Origin: Thermodesulfobacteriota bacterium
GTDB taxonomy: Bacteria > Desulfobacterota > QYQD01
DNA length: 64,000 bases
Assembly (NCBI GenBank): GCA_031082315.1
Contig: JAVHLC010000003.1
Location: 1 to 64,000, forward strand
Direction: 5' to 3'
Shown: piece after piece, positions 18,499 to 26,665 of the stretch
Layout: each line of letters starts with the position of its first letter
How positions within the stretch are numbered: position 1 is the first letter of the stretch
Translations under genes and position numbers: made by a program
Notes under the pieces: model-generated
Told to the model about the DNA's origin: nothing
The model's database searches: none
The model's input: the letters and a program-made list of their open reading frames with translations, nothing else

Positions 18499-18965
18499 AG
18501 TTCCATGCGCAGGGCCTTCTGTCCGGCCGGGTAGCGCCAGGGGGCCTCGCCGATAACGCAAAATCCGCATGTTTCAAAGAAGGAGCGACCGGCCCGGTTG
18601 GTTTCCGCCACGGACAGCCTAATCTTCATAGGGTTGCCGCCTTCGGTTGAGTCTTCGTTAAACTGCCTTGCAAACCTTATCAGTTCACTCCCGATCCCAT
18701 GCCGCCGATACTCCTTTGAGACGGCAATAGCCATGATCTCCAGCACAGTCTCTTTGTCCTGCTCATCCCGCATAATGGCTAACATAATAAAACCGCAGCG
18801 GACCTTACTGTCGGTCTCCTTTTCATAGACGAAGGTATAAGTACCTGGGGTGAGGAACCACTTGGCAATGGATAAGTCATAGTGGCCATACTGGGAAAAA
18901 GAATCTCTGGATAAGGGAAGTATAAAAGGAAAGTCGGTTAACTCCGCTTCTCTAACCAGGGTCAT
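18495..18965 (-). CDS. GNAT-family N-acetyltransferase
   Basis: The 156-residue product has the acetyl-CoA-binding motif of GNAT enzymes (IAVSKEYRRHGIGSELIRFA, with R/Q-x-x-G-x-G/A-like R-x-x-G-I-G) and the later ETCGF segment. The substrate is not evident; amino-acid, peptide or small-molecule acetylation are all possible. Its ATG overlaps the cobQ stop (ATGA), so it is the last gene of the cobamide operon. Whether it works on a corrinoid precursor or is only a passenger cannot be told. Confidence 0.8.
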   Translation of the reverse strand: MTLVREAELTDFPFILPLSRDSFSQYGHYDLSIAKWFLTPGTYTFVYEKETDSKVRCGFIMLAIMRDEQDKETVLEIMAIAVSKEYRRHGIGSELIRFARQFNEDSTEGGNPMKIRLSVAETNRAGRSFFETCGFCVIGEAPWRYPAGQKALRMEL

Positions 18966-20455
18966 AGCAATCTCAGTATCCGTTCCAGGTCACAATTTTC
19001 CCGCACTACCTTGGCCAGTTTATCCAGTTGTTCCTGGCGGAAGAGATGGTATGAAAAGCCGGACGTATAAGGGGGAAGTCCCTTTTGCCGTCGCAGCCAG
19101 TTGATAAAACTGCGCCGCGCCTGGTCGCTGTCGAAGACGCCGTGGATGTAAGTTCCCATGACCGGGCTATGGCCTGACATGACTGCTAACGCGGTCTCCG
19201 GGGTGTCAACCAGCGGCAGGATGCGGCCTTTTATTCTTGTCCGGCCCATGTGTATCTCATAGCCGAAGATGCTTGTACCGGCGGGAAAGACAGGCGAAGA
19301 AACCGTCTGGTGGCAGACCTGCCGCAAGACCTTCCCGCGCTCGATGGTGGTCTCTACCGGCAGAAGCCCCAGTCCCTCTGTCTCCTTGATATCGCTTTCT
19401 GTCCCATAAGGATCAAACAGCTTTTCTCCCAACATCTGATAGCCGCCGCAGATGCCGACAATGGCCGTGCCTCTGGCGCAGGCCTCCTTTATGCGCGCAT
19501 CCCAGCCATGCTGCCGAAGATGTACGGCGTCGGCCATGGTGGCCTTGCTGCCGGGCAGGATCAGGCAGTCACAGAGGTCAATCTCGGCCGGACTGCGCAG
19601 GAACTGCAGGGAGACATCCGGTTCCAGCGTTAAGGGGGTAAAATCCGTGAAATTGGAGATGCGCGGGGGCACAACTACACCGATCACTACCTTTTCCGTA
19701 TCGACTTCGAGTTTTCTGACCTGCGGCGGTATGGCATCTTCTTCATCCACCCAGATATCGCGAAAATAAGGGAAAACGCCCAAAACCGGTAAGTTGATGC
19801 CCTTTTCAAACATCTCTATCCCCGGCTCCAGGAGTGCCCGGTCACCGCGAAATTTATTGATGAGGAACCCCTTGACCAGGGGTTTATACTCCTCCTGGAT
19901 AAGGTCATAGGTGCCCTTCATCCAGGCAAAGACCCCGCCCCGGTCAATGTCGCCGACAATGAGTACCCCGGCCCCGGCATATTGCGCCATCTGCATATTG
20001 ACCAGATCGCGGTCCTGCAAGTTAATCTCCGCCGGGCTTCCCGCCCCTTCGATCACTATCACCTCATACTCCCGGGACAGCTCGTCATAAGTTTTTTTTA
20101 CTATTTCACGGTGTCTCTTATAGCGGCGGTAATAATCCTGGGCATTGCGATTGCCATCCGGCCGGCCCAGAAGGATGACCTGCGAGCAGTTATCGGCTGA
20201 GGGTTTAAGGAGGATGGGGTTCATGCGCACGTCCGGCTGAAGGCCGCAGGCCTCGGCCTGATAGACCTGGGCCCGGCCCATCTCCAGGCCATCGGCCGTG
20301 ACATAGGAATTAAGGGCCATATTCTGGGCCTTGAAAGGGGCAACATTAATGCCCATTTCCTTAAGTATCCGGCCAAAGGCGGCGACGAGAACGCTCTTTC
20401 CCACGCCGGAGCCTGTCCCCTGGATCATCAATGCTTTGGCACGGTCTTTTTTCAT
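18962..20455 (-). CDS. cobQ: cobyric acid synthase
   Basis: The 497-residue CobQ/CbiP enzyme amidates adenosylcobyrinic a,c-diamide at four side chains. The N-terminal P-loop-like domain carries GTGSGVGKSVLVAAFGR, and the C-terminal class I glutamine amidotransferase domain has GICGGYQMLG (catalytic Cys) and GTYIHGVFD (catalytic His). Length is normal. It is downstream of cobS in the operon but separated by a family B repeat. Its presence implies that incomplete corrinoids are completed here, while corrin-ring genes are not in the window. Confidence 0.94.
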   Translation of the reverse strand: MKKDRAKALMIQGTGSGVGKSVLVAAFGRILKEMGINVAPFKAQNMALNSYVTADGLEMGRAQVYQAEACGLQPDVRMNPILLKPSADNCSQVILLGRPDGNRNAQDYYRRYKRHREIVKKTYDELSREYEVIVIEGAGSPAEINLQDRDLVNMQMAQYAGAGVLIVGDIDRGGVFAWMKGTYDLIQEEYKPLVKGFLINKFRGDRALLEPGIEMFEKGINLPVLGVFPYFRDIWVDEEDAIPPQVRKLEVDTEKVVIGVVVPPRISNFTDFTPLTLEPDVSLQFLRSPAEIDLCDCLILPGSKATMADAVHLRQHGWDARIKEACARGTAIVGICGGYQMLGEKLFDPYGTESDIKETEGLGLLPVETTIERGKVLRQVCHQTVSSPVFPAGTSIFGYEIHMGRTRIKGRILPLVDTPETALAVMSGHSPVMGTYIHGVFDSDQARRSFINWLRRQKGLPPYTSGFSYHLFRQEQLDKLAKVVRENCDLERILRLL

Positions 20456-20467
20456 TCTTAAAATGAT

Positions 20468-20592
20468 GATGAACTCGTAAAAAATAAAATTTTACCGCAG
20501 AGATCGCTGAGATAACATATTGAATAGTTTATAGTTTTTCTATGCGCACTTTGCGTGCTCTGCGGTGAAACATCTTTTTTACGAATTGATCA
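20468..20592. repeat. family B inverted repeat, copy 4
   Basis: ACCGCAGAGATCGCTGAG pairs with GCGTGCTCTGCGGT; the outer edges are AACTCGTAAAAAATAAA and TTTTTTACGAATTGATCA. The right edge overlaps the last codons and stop of cobS. Confidence 0.85.
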
Positions 20593-21316
20593 AAAATACC
20601 CCGGTTAAAAAAAGTGCGGTCTCTACCAGTTCACTGAGCGCGCCCAGCATGTCTCCGGTTATGCCGCCGATCTTCTTTTTATAAAAGGCCAGGACAGCGG
20701 CAGTCATTAGCAGGAATATGCCGTTCATCCACAAGAAGGTTTTTAGCCCCACTAGGAGGGGGAGTCCCATAAGCGGCGCTACCAGGAGGAACCTAGTAAC
20801 CCCCTCTTTGCTGACAAAGTCCCTTCCGGTTCCCCCTTCCTTTCGGGCATAAGGGAGGAAATATGTCCCGAAAAGCATCGCCGCCCGGCCGTATGCCGCG
20901 GGTAAGACGAGGCAGGCCCAGGAGGCCCCCCCGCCGCGGGGAAGGTTGGCCAAGGCCGCCCATTTCAGGCCCAGAATAAAGAACAGGGCCATAGCCCCCA
21001 TGGCCCCGATGTCGCTGGCCTTCATAATGCGCAGGGCATCTTCCCGCGAGCGATGGGAAAAGAGGCCGTCTGCCGTATCGGCCAGGCCGTCCAGGTGAAT
21101 GCCTCCGGTAATAGCCGCTAGAAAGAGAACAGAGAAAAGAGAGGTTATCTGAACCGGGAAGAGGCGGAGCAGGATATAATCGAAGAGAAAAATAAGGCCG
21201 CCGATCAGAAGACCAACGACCGGGAACCACGGCAGCGTCCCGGCTCCTATCTGTCCTTGGGTCCGGGGCGCAGGGAGGACGGTTAAAAAGGTAAGGGCCG
21301 CAAAGAAATTACCCAT
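20579..21316 (-). CDS. cobS: adenosylcobinamide-GDP ribazoletransferase (cobalamin synthase)
   Basis: The product is an integral membrane enzyme of about 245 residues joining adenosylcobinamide-GDP and alpha-ribazole phosphate. It shows the CobS opening ALTFLTVLPAP, the GGIHLDGLADTADGLFS motif with metal-binding Asp residues, and several hydrophobic helices. I chose the ATG of MGNFF instead of an upstream in-frame start because CobS proteins begin there; it overlaps the end of cobT by eight bases. The last codons (LINS then stop) lie inside a family B repeat, so the natural C-terminus may have been replaced. Confidence 0.9.
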   Translation of the reverse strand: MGNFFAALTFLTVLPAPRTQGQIGAGTLPWFPVVGLLIGGLIFLFDYILLRLFPVQITSLFSVLFLAAITGGIHLDGLADTADGLFSHRSREDALRIMKASDIGAMGAMALFFILGLKWAALANLPRGGGASWACLVLPAAYGRAAMLFGTYFLPYARKEGGTGRDFVSKEGVTRFLLVAPLMGLPLLVGLKTFLWMNGIFLLMTAAVLAFYKKKIGGITGDMLGALSELVETALFLTGVFLINS

Positions 21317-22382
21317 TATTCCCCTTACTGACTTCGGCCTGTCTAAAGGTGTGCACCTCATTAAAGACCCGGCAGGCGGCCTCGATAATGTGCATGGCCA
21401 GGGCCGCTCCCGTCCCTTCCCCGAGACGCAGATCGAGATTTACGATAGGCGCAAGACCAAGGTGGGCCAACATGTGCTTATGTCCTTGCTCCACAGAACA
21501 GTGTCCGGCAAAGGCATATTGAGAGACAAGGGGGCAGAGCGTATGGGCAATCAGCGCGCCGGCCGTGGAGATAAGGCCGTCGATAACCACCGGTTTCTTA
21601 TGATAGGCCGCCGCCAGCACTATTCCTGCAATGCCGCCTATCTCAAACCCGCCGACCTTGGAAAGGACGTCTATCCCGTCTGCCGGGTCAGGATGGTTTA
21701 CAGAGATAGCCGCCCTGATAATCTCACACTTTTTTTGAAAAGATGCATCAGATATGCCCGTACCGCGGCCGGTCATATCCTCTACGGACTGCCCCGTAAT
21801 AACGGCGCCAATGGCGCTGGATGAAGTGGTGTTCCCGATTCCCATATCGCCGGTGCCCAGGAGCGTTATTCCCCCGGCAAACATGGCCGCGGCCAGATCA
21901 AAACCGGCCAGGACAGCCTCTTCCGCCTGCTCCCGGCTCATGGCCGGACCGCTTGTAAAATCATTCGTCCCCGCCGCGATCCTTTTCTTTATAAAACGAT
22001 TTTCTCCCTGGATAGCGTCCGGTAAATCCGGGACGATACCCATATCAGCCACTACCACCTCGGCGGGGAACTGGCGGGCCATGGCGTTTATACCGGCGCC
22101 GCCCCGGACAAAATTTTTGACCATCTCCCCGGTAACTTCCTGGGGAAAGGCGCTTACGCCGTGTTTGACTACTCCGTGGTCACCGGCCATAACCAAAAAG
22201 CCTTTTTTTTTGACGGAAGGATTGAGGCTGCGCATTATGCCGCACAGCCGTTCGCCTATCTCGTGCAATCTCCCCAGGGCACGGGGCGGCATGCACAGTT
22301 CAGCGGTGTGATCTCTGGCCTTCTCCAGCGCATCCAGGTCGATCGGCTCGATTTTTGCGATAATGTCATTAAGGCGTGTCAT
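21309..22382 (-). CDS. cobT: nicotinate-nucleotide-dimethylbenzimidazole phosphoribosyltransferase
   Basis: The product makes alpha-ribazole phosphate from a benzimidazole-type base and nicotinate mononucleotide. The family motifs GDHGVVKHGVSAFPQEVT, LLGTGDMGIGNTTSS and the late catalytic-Glu region (GEGTGAALAM) are intact. I chose the ATG of MTRLND, which has GAGGGG just upstream, over an in-frame GTG twelve bases earlier. The gene lies between cobU and cobS with tight or overlapping joints, as expected for a nucleotide-loop operon. Confidence 0.94.
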   Translation of the reverse strand: MTRLNDIIAKIEPIDLDALEKARDHTAELCMPPRALGRLHEIGERLCGIMRSLNPSVKKKGFLVMAGDHGVVKHGVSAFPQEVTGEMVKNFVRGGAGINAMARQFPAEVVVADMGIVPDLPDAIQGENRFIKKRIAAGTNDFTSGPAMSREQAEEAVLAGFDLAAAMFAGGITLLGTGDMGIGNTTSSSAIGAVITGQSVEDMTGRGTGISDASFQKKCEIIRAAISVNHPDPADGIDVLSKVGGFEIGGIAGIVLAAAYHKKPVVIDGLISTAGALIAHTLCPLVSQYAFAGHCSVEQGHKHMLAHLGLAPIVNLDLRLGEGTGAALAMHIIEAACRVFNEVHTFRQAEVSKGNNG

Positions 22383-22397
22383 TTTTCCCCTCACCAG

Positions 22398-22916
22398 TTA
22401 TTTGATTTTGATCGGTATGCCGGCCACCAGCCAGTAGACTTCATCGGCACAGGCGGCCAGCTTCTGGTTGACCATACCGGACAGGTCACGAAATCTCCGG
22501 GCCAGTCTGTTTTCCGGGACGATACCGGCCCCGACCTCATTAGTTACTAAGATAAAGGAACAAAGGGGCTTGTGTATTTTCTCCGCAAGAGCCCCTACCG
22601 AGTGCATTATTTCTTCTTCGGGCATATTCTGGAACAGCATATTGGAGACCCACATGGTGATGCAGTCGATGAGTATGATGCCGGCTGTTGCTGCCTCCTG
22701 GTCTATGGCCCTGGCAATATTCATGGGCTCTTCCACGGTGCGCCAGGCCTGTCCCCGGTCTTTCCGGTGATTTCTTATCCGCTCTTTCATCTCCTCATCC
22801 AGGGCCTGTCCCGTAGCCAGGTATAGCCGGCTTGTAAAGTGACGGTTGGCATAGTCCAGGGCAAACCGGCTCTTGCCGCTCCGGCAGCCTCCGGTTACCA
22901 GGATGGTCTTCTTCAT
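22398..22916 (-). CDS. cobU: adenosylcobinamide kinase / guanylyltransferase
   Basis: The bifunctional CobU/CobP enzyme phosphorylates adenosylcobinamide and attaches GMP. Its P-loop GGCRSGKSRFALDYA is at the N-terminus, followed by LIDCITMWVSNML and the conserved TNEVGAGIVPENRLARRFRD segment. I chose the ATG that overlaps the upstream stop (ATGA) and not a GTG four codons earlier. At about 172 residues the length is normal. Confidence 0.93.
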   Translation of the reverse strand: MKKTILVTGGCRSGKSRFALDYANRHFTSRLYLATGQALDEEMKERIRNHRKDRGQAWRTVEEPMNIARAIDQEAATAGIILIDCITMWVSNMLFQNMPEEEIMHSVGALAEKIHKPLCSFILVTNEVGAGIVPENRLARRFRDLSGMVNQKLAACADEVYWLVAGIPIKIK

Positions 22917-24022
22917 GCCTTTTTCCACAGTTTTTCCAGGACTTCTAAAGACGTTTGAAGGTGATGAAAGGAAAAGACCTCGATAGAGACCGTACCCGTA
23001 TATCCTTTCAAAAGGCGCAGCCAGTCTAAAAGAGCGGCCTCATCCAGGACATCAAGGCCCAGATGGTCACGGCCTTGATAGACACCGTATAGATGGATAA
23101 TGGCCGTCTTCTCCAGATACTTATCCAGGTAGTACCGCGGATCTCCTCCGCCGAGCAATATATGGCCGAGATCAAGGCAGACGGAAAGGCCAAGGTCGTT
23201 GATGATATCCTCTACCCAGGTCAGGGGGTAGTTAAGGGTTTCGACAGAAATCAGGCCCGGTTTAATGCCCGTCTTCAGGATGTTCCCGGTGCTTTCAGCA
23301 ATATGTCTCTGCCATAAAGAGAGATTTTTCTCACCTGGAAATCCCCCTGTATCCCCCTTTTCCAAAGGGGGAATTGATGGGGCCACGTCTTTCCCCAAAG
23401 GGGGACTTTGGCTTTCCCCGTTTTCCAAAGGGGAATCTAACATATCCCCCCCCTTACTAAAGGGGGGGGAGGGGGGATTATTTTCATTGTCCTTTGCCCG
23501 CCGTAGGCGGATGGGTGTTTCATCATAGTTATAGTGCAGCGTATAGGTAGAAGGGGTAAGCCTTTTGGTAAGGGCTATGGCCTCTTGGACCGCCGCGATC
23601 CCCTCTGCCCTTGCCTTGTCTGAAGGATGTCCGAGGAAAATATCCAGGGGAAGGTGCACATTGTAAGATAATCCTTCTTTATTCTGCAAAGCGGAGAGAT
23701 CTGATATTTCTTCCCTGTCCGGCAGGTTTTTACTCTCAAAGAGGATTAGCTCCATCTCGTCCAGGTAGGGGGCAAGGCGCATAGCATTGGGCAGGATACG
23801 GTCGGGATAGATAAACGAGGTCGTGGCCAGGCGGAAAGGAAACCTCCGCCGGTAGCTTTTGGAAAATTTTGAATAATTCCCTTTGTCACGTTCTACTACA
23901 GAAAACATGGCGCTTAACATATTGAGTAGCGGAGGCCGTGTCAAGGAAAAATGATTTTTGGATAAATTGGTTTTGACAGCCCGTGACTCTTTATGTATAA
24001 ATACAAATTGTTTGATTTTCAT
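22913..24022 (-). CDS. cbiR: AP-endonuclease-2-superfamily protein, probably cobamide-remodelling CbiR
   Basis: The 369-residue TIM-barrel protein shows FRLATTSFIYPDRILPN, YNVHLPLD, a histidine in TLHYNYDE, SVETLNYP, VCLDLGHIL and VSIEVFSF, consistent with a metal-dependent sugar-phosphate isomerase/AP-endonuclease fold. As first gene of the cobU-cobT-cobS-cobQ unit it fits CbiR, which is known to cleave the nucleotide loop of cobamides so that they can be rebuilt with another base. The function is inferred from fold and context. Residues about 181-229 are a low-complexity Pro/Gly/Lys insertion encoded by palindromic repeats. The start is uncertain: the domain itself begins near residue 60, and Met35 or Met39 are alternatives. 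Confidence 0.75.
   Translation of the reverse strand: MKIKQFVFIHKESRAVKTNLSKNHFSLTRPPLLNMLSAMFSVVERDKGNYSKFSKSYRRRFPFRLATTSFIYPDRILPNAMRLAPYLDEMELILFESKNLPDREEISDLSALQNKEGLSYNVHLPLDIFLGHPSDKARAEGIAAVQEAIALTKRLTPSTYTLHYNYDETPIRLRRAKDNENNPPSPPFSKGGDMLDSPLENGESQSPPLGKDVAPSIPPLEKGDTGGFPGEKNLSLWQRHIAESTGNILKTGIKPGLISVETLNYPLTWVEDIINDLGLSVCLDLGHILLGGGDPRYYLDKYLEKTAIIHLYGVYQGRDHLGLDVLDEAALLDWLRLLKGYTGTVSIEVFSFHHLQTSLEVLEKLWKKA
23336..23482. repeat. in-frame cluster of CCCCCTTT/AAAGGGGG palindromes inside cbiR
   Basis: Four short palindromes of the type TATCCCCCTTTTCCAAAGGGGG and shorter variants follow one another. On the minus strand they are read in frame as PPSPPFSKGG, SPLENGES, PPLGKD and PPLEKGDTGGF. 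Such SPPFSKGG-type words are known as coding remnants of a common interspersed repeat. The reading frame is kept across the whole cluster. Confidence 0.85.
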
Positions 24023-24057
24023 AGCTTTTTATCCCCTGAGCGATCATGAGGCAGTTT

Positions 24058-24208
24058 TCATCCGGAAACTCAAAAATTCCGGACGAGCAATCAGCACTCA
24101 GCAATCAGCGTTCAGCTTAATCTGTTGTTTGTCTTATTTTTTTGCTGACGGCTGAAAGCTGATCGCTGAGTGCTTTCATCCGGAAACAGTAGTTTCCGGA
24201 TGAACATG
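24058..24208. repeat. family A repeat, copy 3
   Basis: ATCCGGAAACTCAAAAATTCCGGA opens the element, CAATCAGCGTTCAGC and TTTTTTGCTGACGGC follow, and CATCCGGAAACAGTAGTTTCCGG closes it. It fills the gap between divergent cbiR and the sensor kinase gene and must overlap their promoters or leaders. Confidence 0.8.
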
Positions 24209-24222
24209 AGGCAGTAAATTGT

Positions 24223-26661
24223 ATGGAGACAAAAGGGTTATCCAATAAGGTGGTGATAGGCACTATAGCCGGTTTGGCCGGTATCGCCATCCTTCTGTAC
24301 ACAGCCTATCTGTCCCACAGGGAGTTTGAGGATACTTTGGTTTTCCATACACAGGAGCAGTTACTGACGGTTGCGAAGACAACCGCAGGTAGATTGGAGG
24401 AGGTTATTGGCCATCTATCAAAACACCTAAAGGTTTTGGCAGATGACTCCATAGTCCAAGAAGAGATTTACAAGGGGGCCTTATGCCAAGAAAGGCGTAC
24501 GTGTCCGATCGAAAATTTTTATGAGGGACATAAAGGCTATATTGATTCCATAGTCACGTGCGATGTTAATGGAATTATATTGCATAGATACCCATTCCGG
24601 GAGGATGCGAGGGATAGAGTGGGGATGAGTCTTACTGATAAACCAGATATAGCGTATGTTGTGCGTGAGCATAAACTGTATGTTAGTGAGTGGTTTTATA
24701 ATAACATAGGTAAGCCGGCTATCTCTATTGCTCAACCAGTGTTCTATAAGGATAAGTTTGTTGGGGTAGTTCGATGCATGATTGGCGGAGATACCCTATC
24801 TAACATCTTTATTCAGCCGATCGAGAGGGTTAAGGGAAGTCAGGCCTGGATATTAGATGAAAAGGGTACCTTATTAGCTCATTCCGATGCAAAACAGCAG
24901 GGCAAAGATATTATAGCTCATAGAAAAAAGGCGTTTTCTGCTCATGACTGGTCAGCCTTAGAACATATTATAGAGAAGGCGAGACGGGGGGAAGAAGGCG
25001 CCGGCACCTATATCTGTGCGACACGTGGCAAGAGACTTATAGCTTATGCCCCGGTGCATATCGGCAACCAGTTATGGTCCATCGGCGTTTCCATGGATTA
25101 TTCCGAGATCACAGGCCCCCTCTACAGACATGCCGCAGGGCAGATAACCATTGCCGGACTGGTTATATTGCTGTTTGCAGCCGGGGGATTTACTTTTTAT
25201 AAAATTGAAAAGAAAAATGCAGCCGATCTCAGACGGAGGAACGAAGAGTTAAAGCAGAAGGTCATTGAACGTAAGCGGGCGGAGGAGGCGCTGCGTGAAA
25301 GTGAAGAAAAACTCGCCGGTATTGTCGATTCGGTGACGGATCAGATGATTATGGTGGACGAGCAATTTAATATCGTATGGGTCAATGATGTGGCCAGGGC
25401 CCTGTTCGGGCCGGACATGGTTGGTAAAAAATGCTATATTGCCTATCACGGCCGCGACCGCGTTTGCGATAAGTGCATGATAAAAGAGTGTTTCGAGGAC
25501 GGCCGGGTTCACGAATTTGAGACAGAAATTACAGGGACTGACGGTGTCTCACGAGTCTTCTGGGGTACGGCCAGTGTGGCCGCACGCTATGAAGACGGCC
25601 GTCCCATGATGGTAGTGGAATTCTTGCGCGACATAACGGAGCGCAAGCGGGCGGAAAAGGATATTGAGACATTGAAGCAACAAATGGAGTTTATCCTGGG
25701 CGCTACAAAAACCGGCCTTGACATTATCGATTCAGGGTTTAACGTTCGTTATATAGATCCGGAGTGGGGTAAGATATACGGCGATCCGACCGGAAGAAAG
25801 TGTTACGAATATTTTATGGGCCTAAGCGATATGTGTCCTGGCTGCGGAATCCCCATAGTCCTGGAGACGAAGGCCATCAACGTCACCGAAGAAACGCTGG
25901 TCAAGGAAGGCAACAGGCCGATACAGGTTACCACCATACCATTTCAGAATGAGGAAGGAGAATGGCTGATTGCGGAAGTCAACGTGGACATCACCGAGCG
26001 GAAACGGGCGGAGGAGCAAATCAGGGCCTCGCTTAGAGAGAAGGAGGTGCTCCTGAAGGAAATCCACCACAGGGTCAAAAACAACCTGCAGGTAATTTCC
26101 AGTCTGCTTAGACTTCAGTCCCAATATGTGCAGGACAAAGGGGATGTGGAGATTTTTAAAGAGAGCCAGAACCGGATAAAGTCGATGGCCCTTGTCCATG
26201 AAAAGCTTTATCAATCCAAAGACCTGGCGAGCATTAATTTCCATGAATACGTCAGTCTCCTGGTAAATGGTTTGTTCCGGTCCTATGGAGTTAATACAGA
26301 CAAAATTACATTAAAAACAGATATTGAGGACATTATGCTTGGGGTTGATGTTGCTATTCCATGTGGATTGATCATAAATGAACTGGTTTCCAATTCGCTG
26401 AAATATGCCTTTCCGGAAGATAAAGAGGGTGGGATAAAAATTACGCTCCGCACATTAGATGAAGGTGCGATGGAGCTGACGGTTGCCGATAATGGTGTCG
26501 GCCTGCCGGGGGATTGGGACCTGACAAACAGCGGGTCACTGGGTCTGAAACTGGTTAAGATTCTGACCGATCAGATCGACGGCCAGATAGACCTGGATAG
26601 AAGTGAGGGGACTAAGTTCAGGATAGACTTTAAAAAAACAACTTATGAAAAAAGGATTTAA
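24223..26661 (+). CDS. membrane sensor histidine kinase with Cache-like and two PAS domains
   Basis: The 812-residue product has a membrane helix at about 9-29, a large extracellular dCache-like domain to about 300, a second helix at about 306-326, PAS domains near 360-480 and 487-600, and a HisKA_2-type dimerisation helix (EIHHRVKNNLQVISSLL, phospho-His near 614). A HATPase_c domain (NELVSNSLKYAF, ADNGVGLPG) ends the chain. Each PAS carries a conserved Cys pattern (KCY ... CDKC and KCYEYF ... CPGC). The ligand is unknown. The next gene, a hybrid kinase, starts five bases after the stop, so the two probably form one pathway. Confidence 0.87.
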   Translation: METKGLSNKVVIGTIAGLAGIAILLYTAYLSHREFEDTLVFHTQEQLLTVAKTTAGRLEEVIGHLSKHLKVLADDSIVQEEIYKGALCQERRTCPIENFYEGHKGYIDSIVTCDVNGIILHRYPFREDARDRVGMSLTDKPDIAYVVREHKLYVSEWFYNNIGKPAISIAQPVFYKDKFVGVVRCMIGGDTLSNIFIQPIERVKGSQAWILDEKGTLLAHSDAKQQGKDIIAHRKKAFSAHDWSALEHIIEKARRGEEGAGTYICATRGKRLIAYAPVHIGNQLWSIGVSMDYSEITGPLYRHAAGQITIAGLVILLFAAGGFTFYKIEKKNAADLRRRNEELKQKVIERKRAEEALRESEEKLAGIVDSVTDQMIMVDEQFNIVWVNDVARALFGPDMVGKKCYIAYHGRDRVCDKCMIKECFEDGRVHEFETEITGTDGVSRVFWGTASVAARYEDGRPMMVVEFLRDITERKRAEKDIETLKQQMEFILGATKTGLDIIDSGFNVRYIDPEWGKIYGDPTGRKCYEYFMGLSDMCPGCGIPIVLETKAINVTEETLVKEGNRPIQVTTIPFQNEEGEWLIAEVNVDITERKRAEEQIRASLREKEVLLKEIHHRVKNNLQVISSLLRLQSQYVQDKGDVEIFKESQNRIKSMALVHEKLYQSKDLASINFHEYVSLLVNGLFRSYGVNTDKITLKTDIEDIMLGVDVAIPCGLIINELVSNSLKYAFPEDKEGGIKITLRTLDEGAMELTVADNGVGLPGDWDLTNSGSLGLKLVKILTDQIDGQIDLDRSEGTKFRIDFKKTTYEKRI

Positions 26662-26665
26662 GACC

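Noticed and set aside
24023-24222. Cobalamin riboswitch before the cbiR operon
   Set aside because: The gap is filled by a family A repeat and I see no B12-box-like sequence.
24448-24460. GATGACTCC-like word inside the sensor kinase gene
   Set aside because: It resembles one arm of the crcB motif but the partner arm is missing and it lies inside coding sequence.
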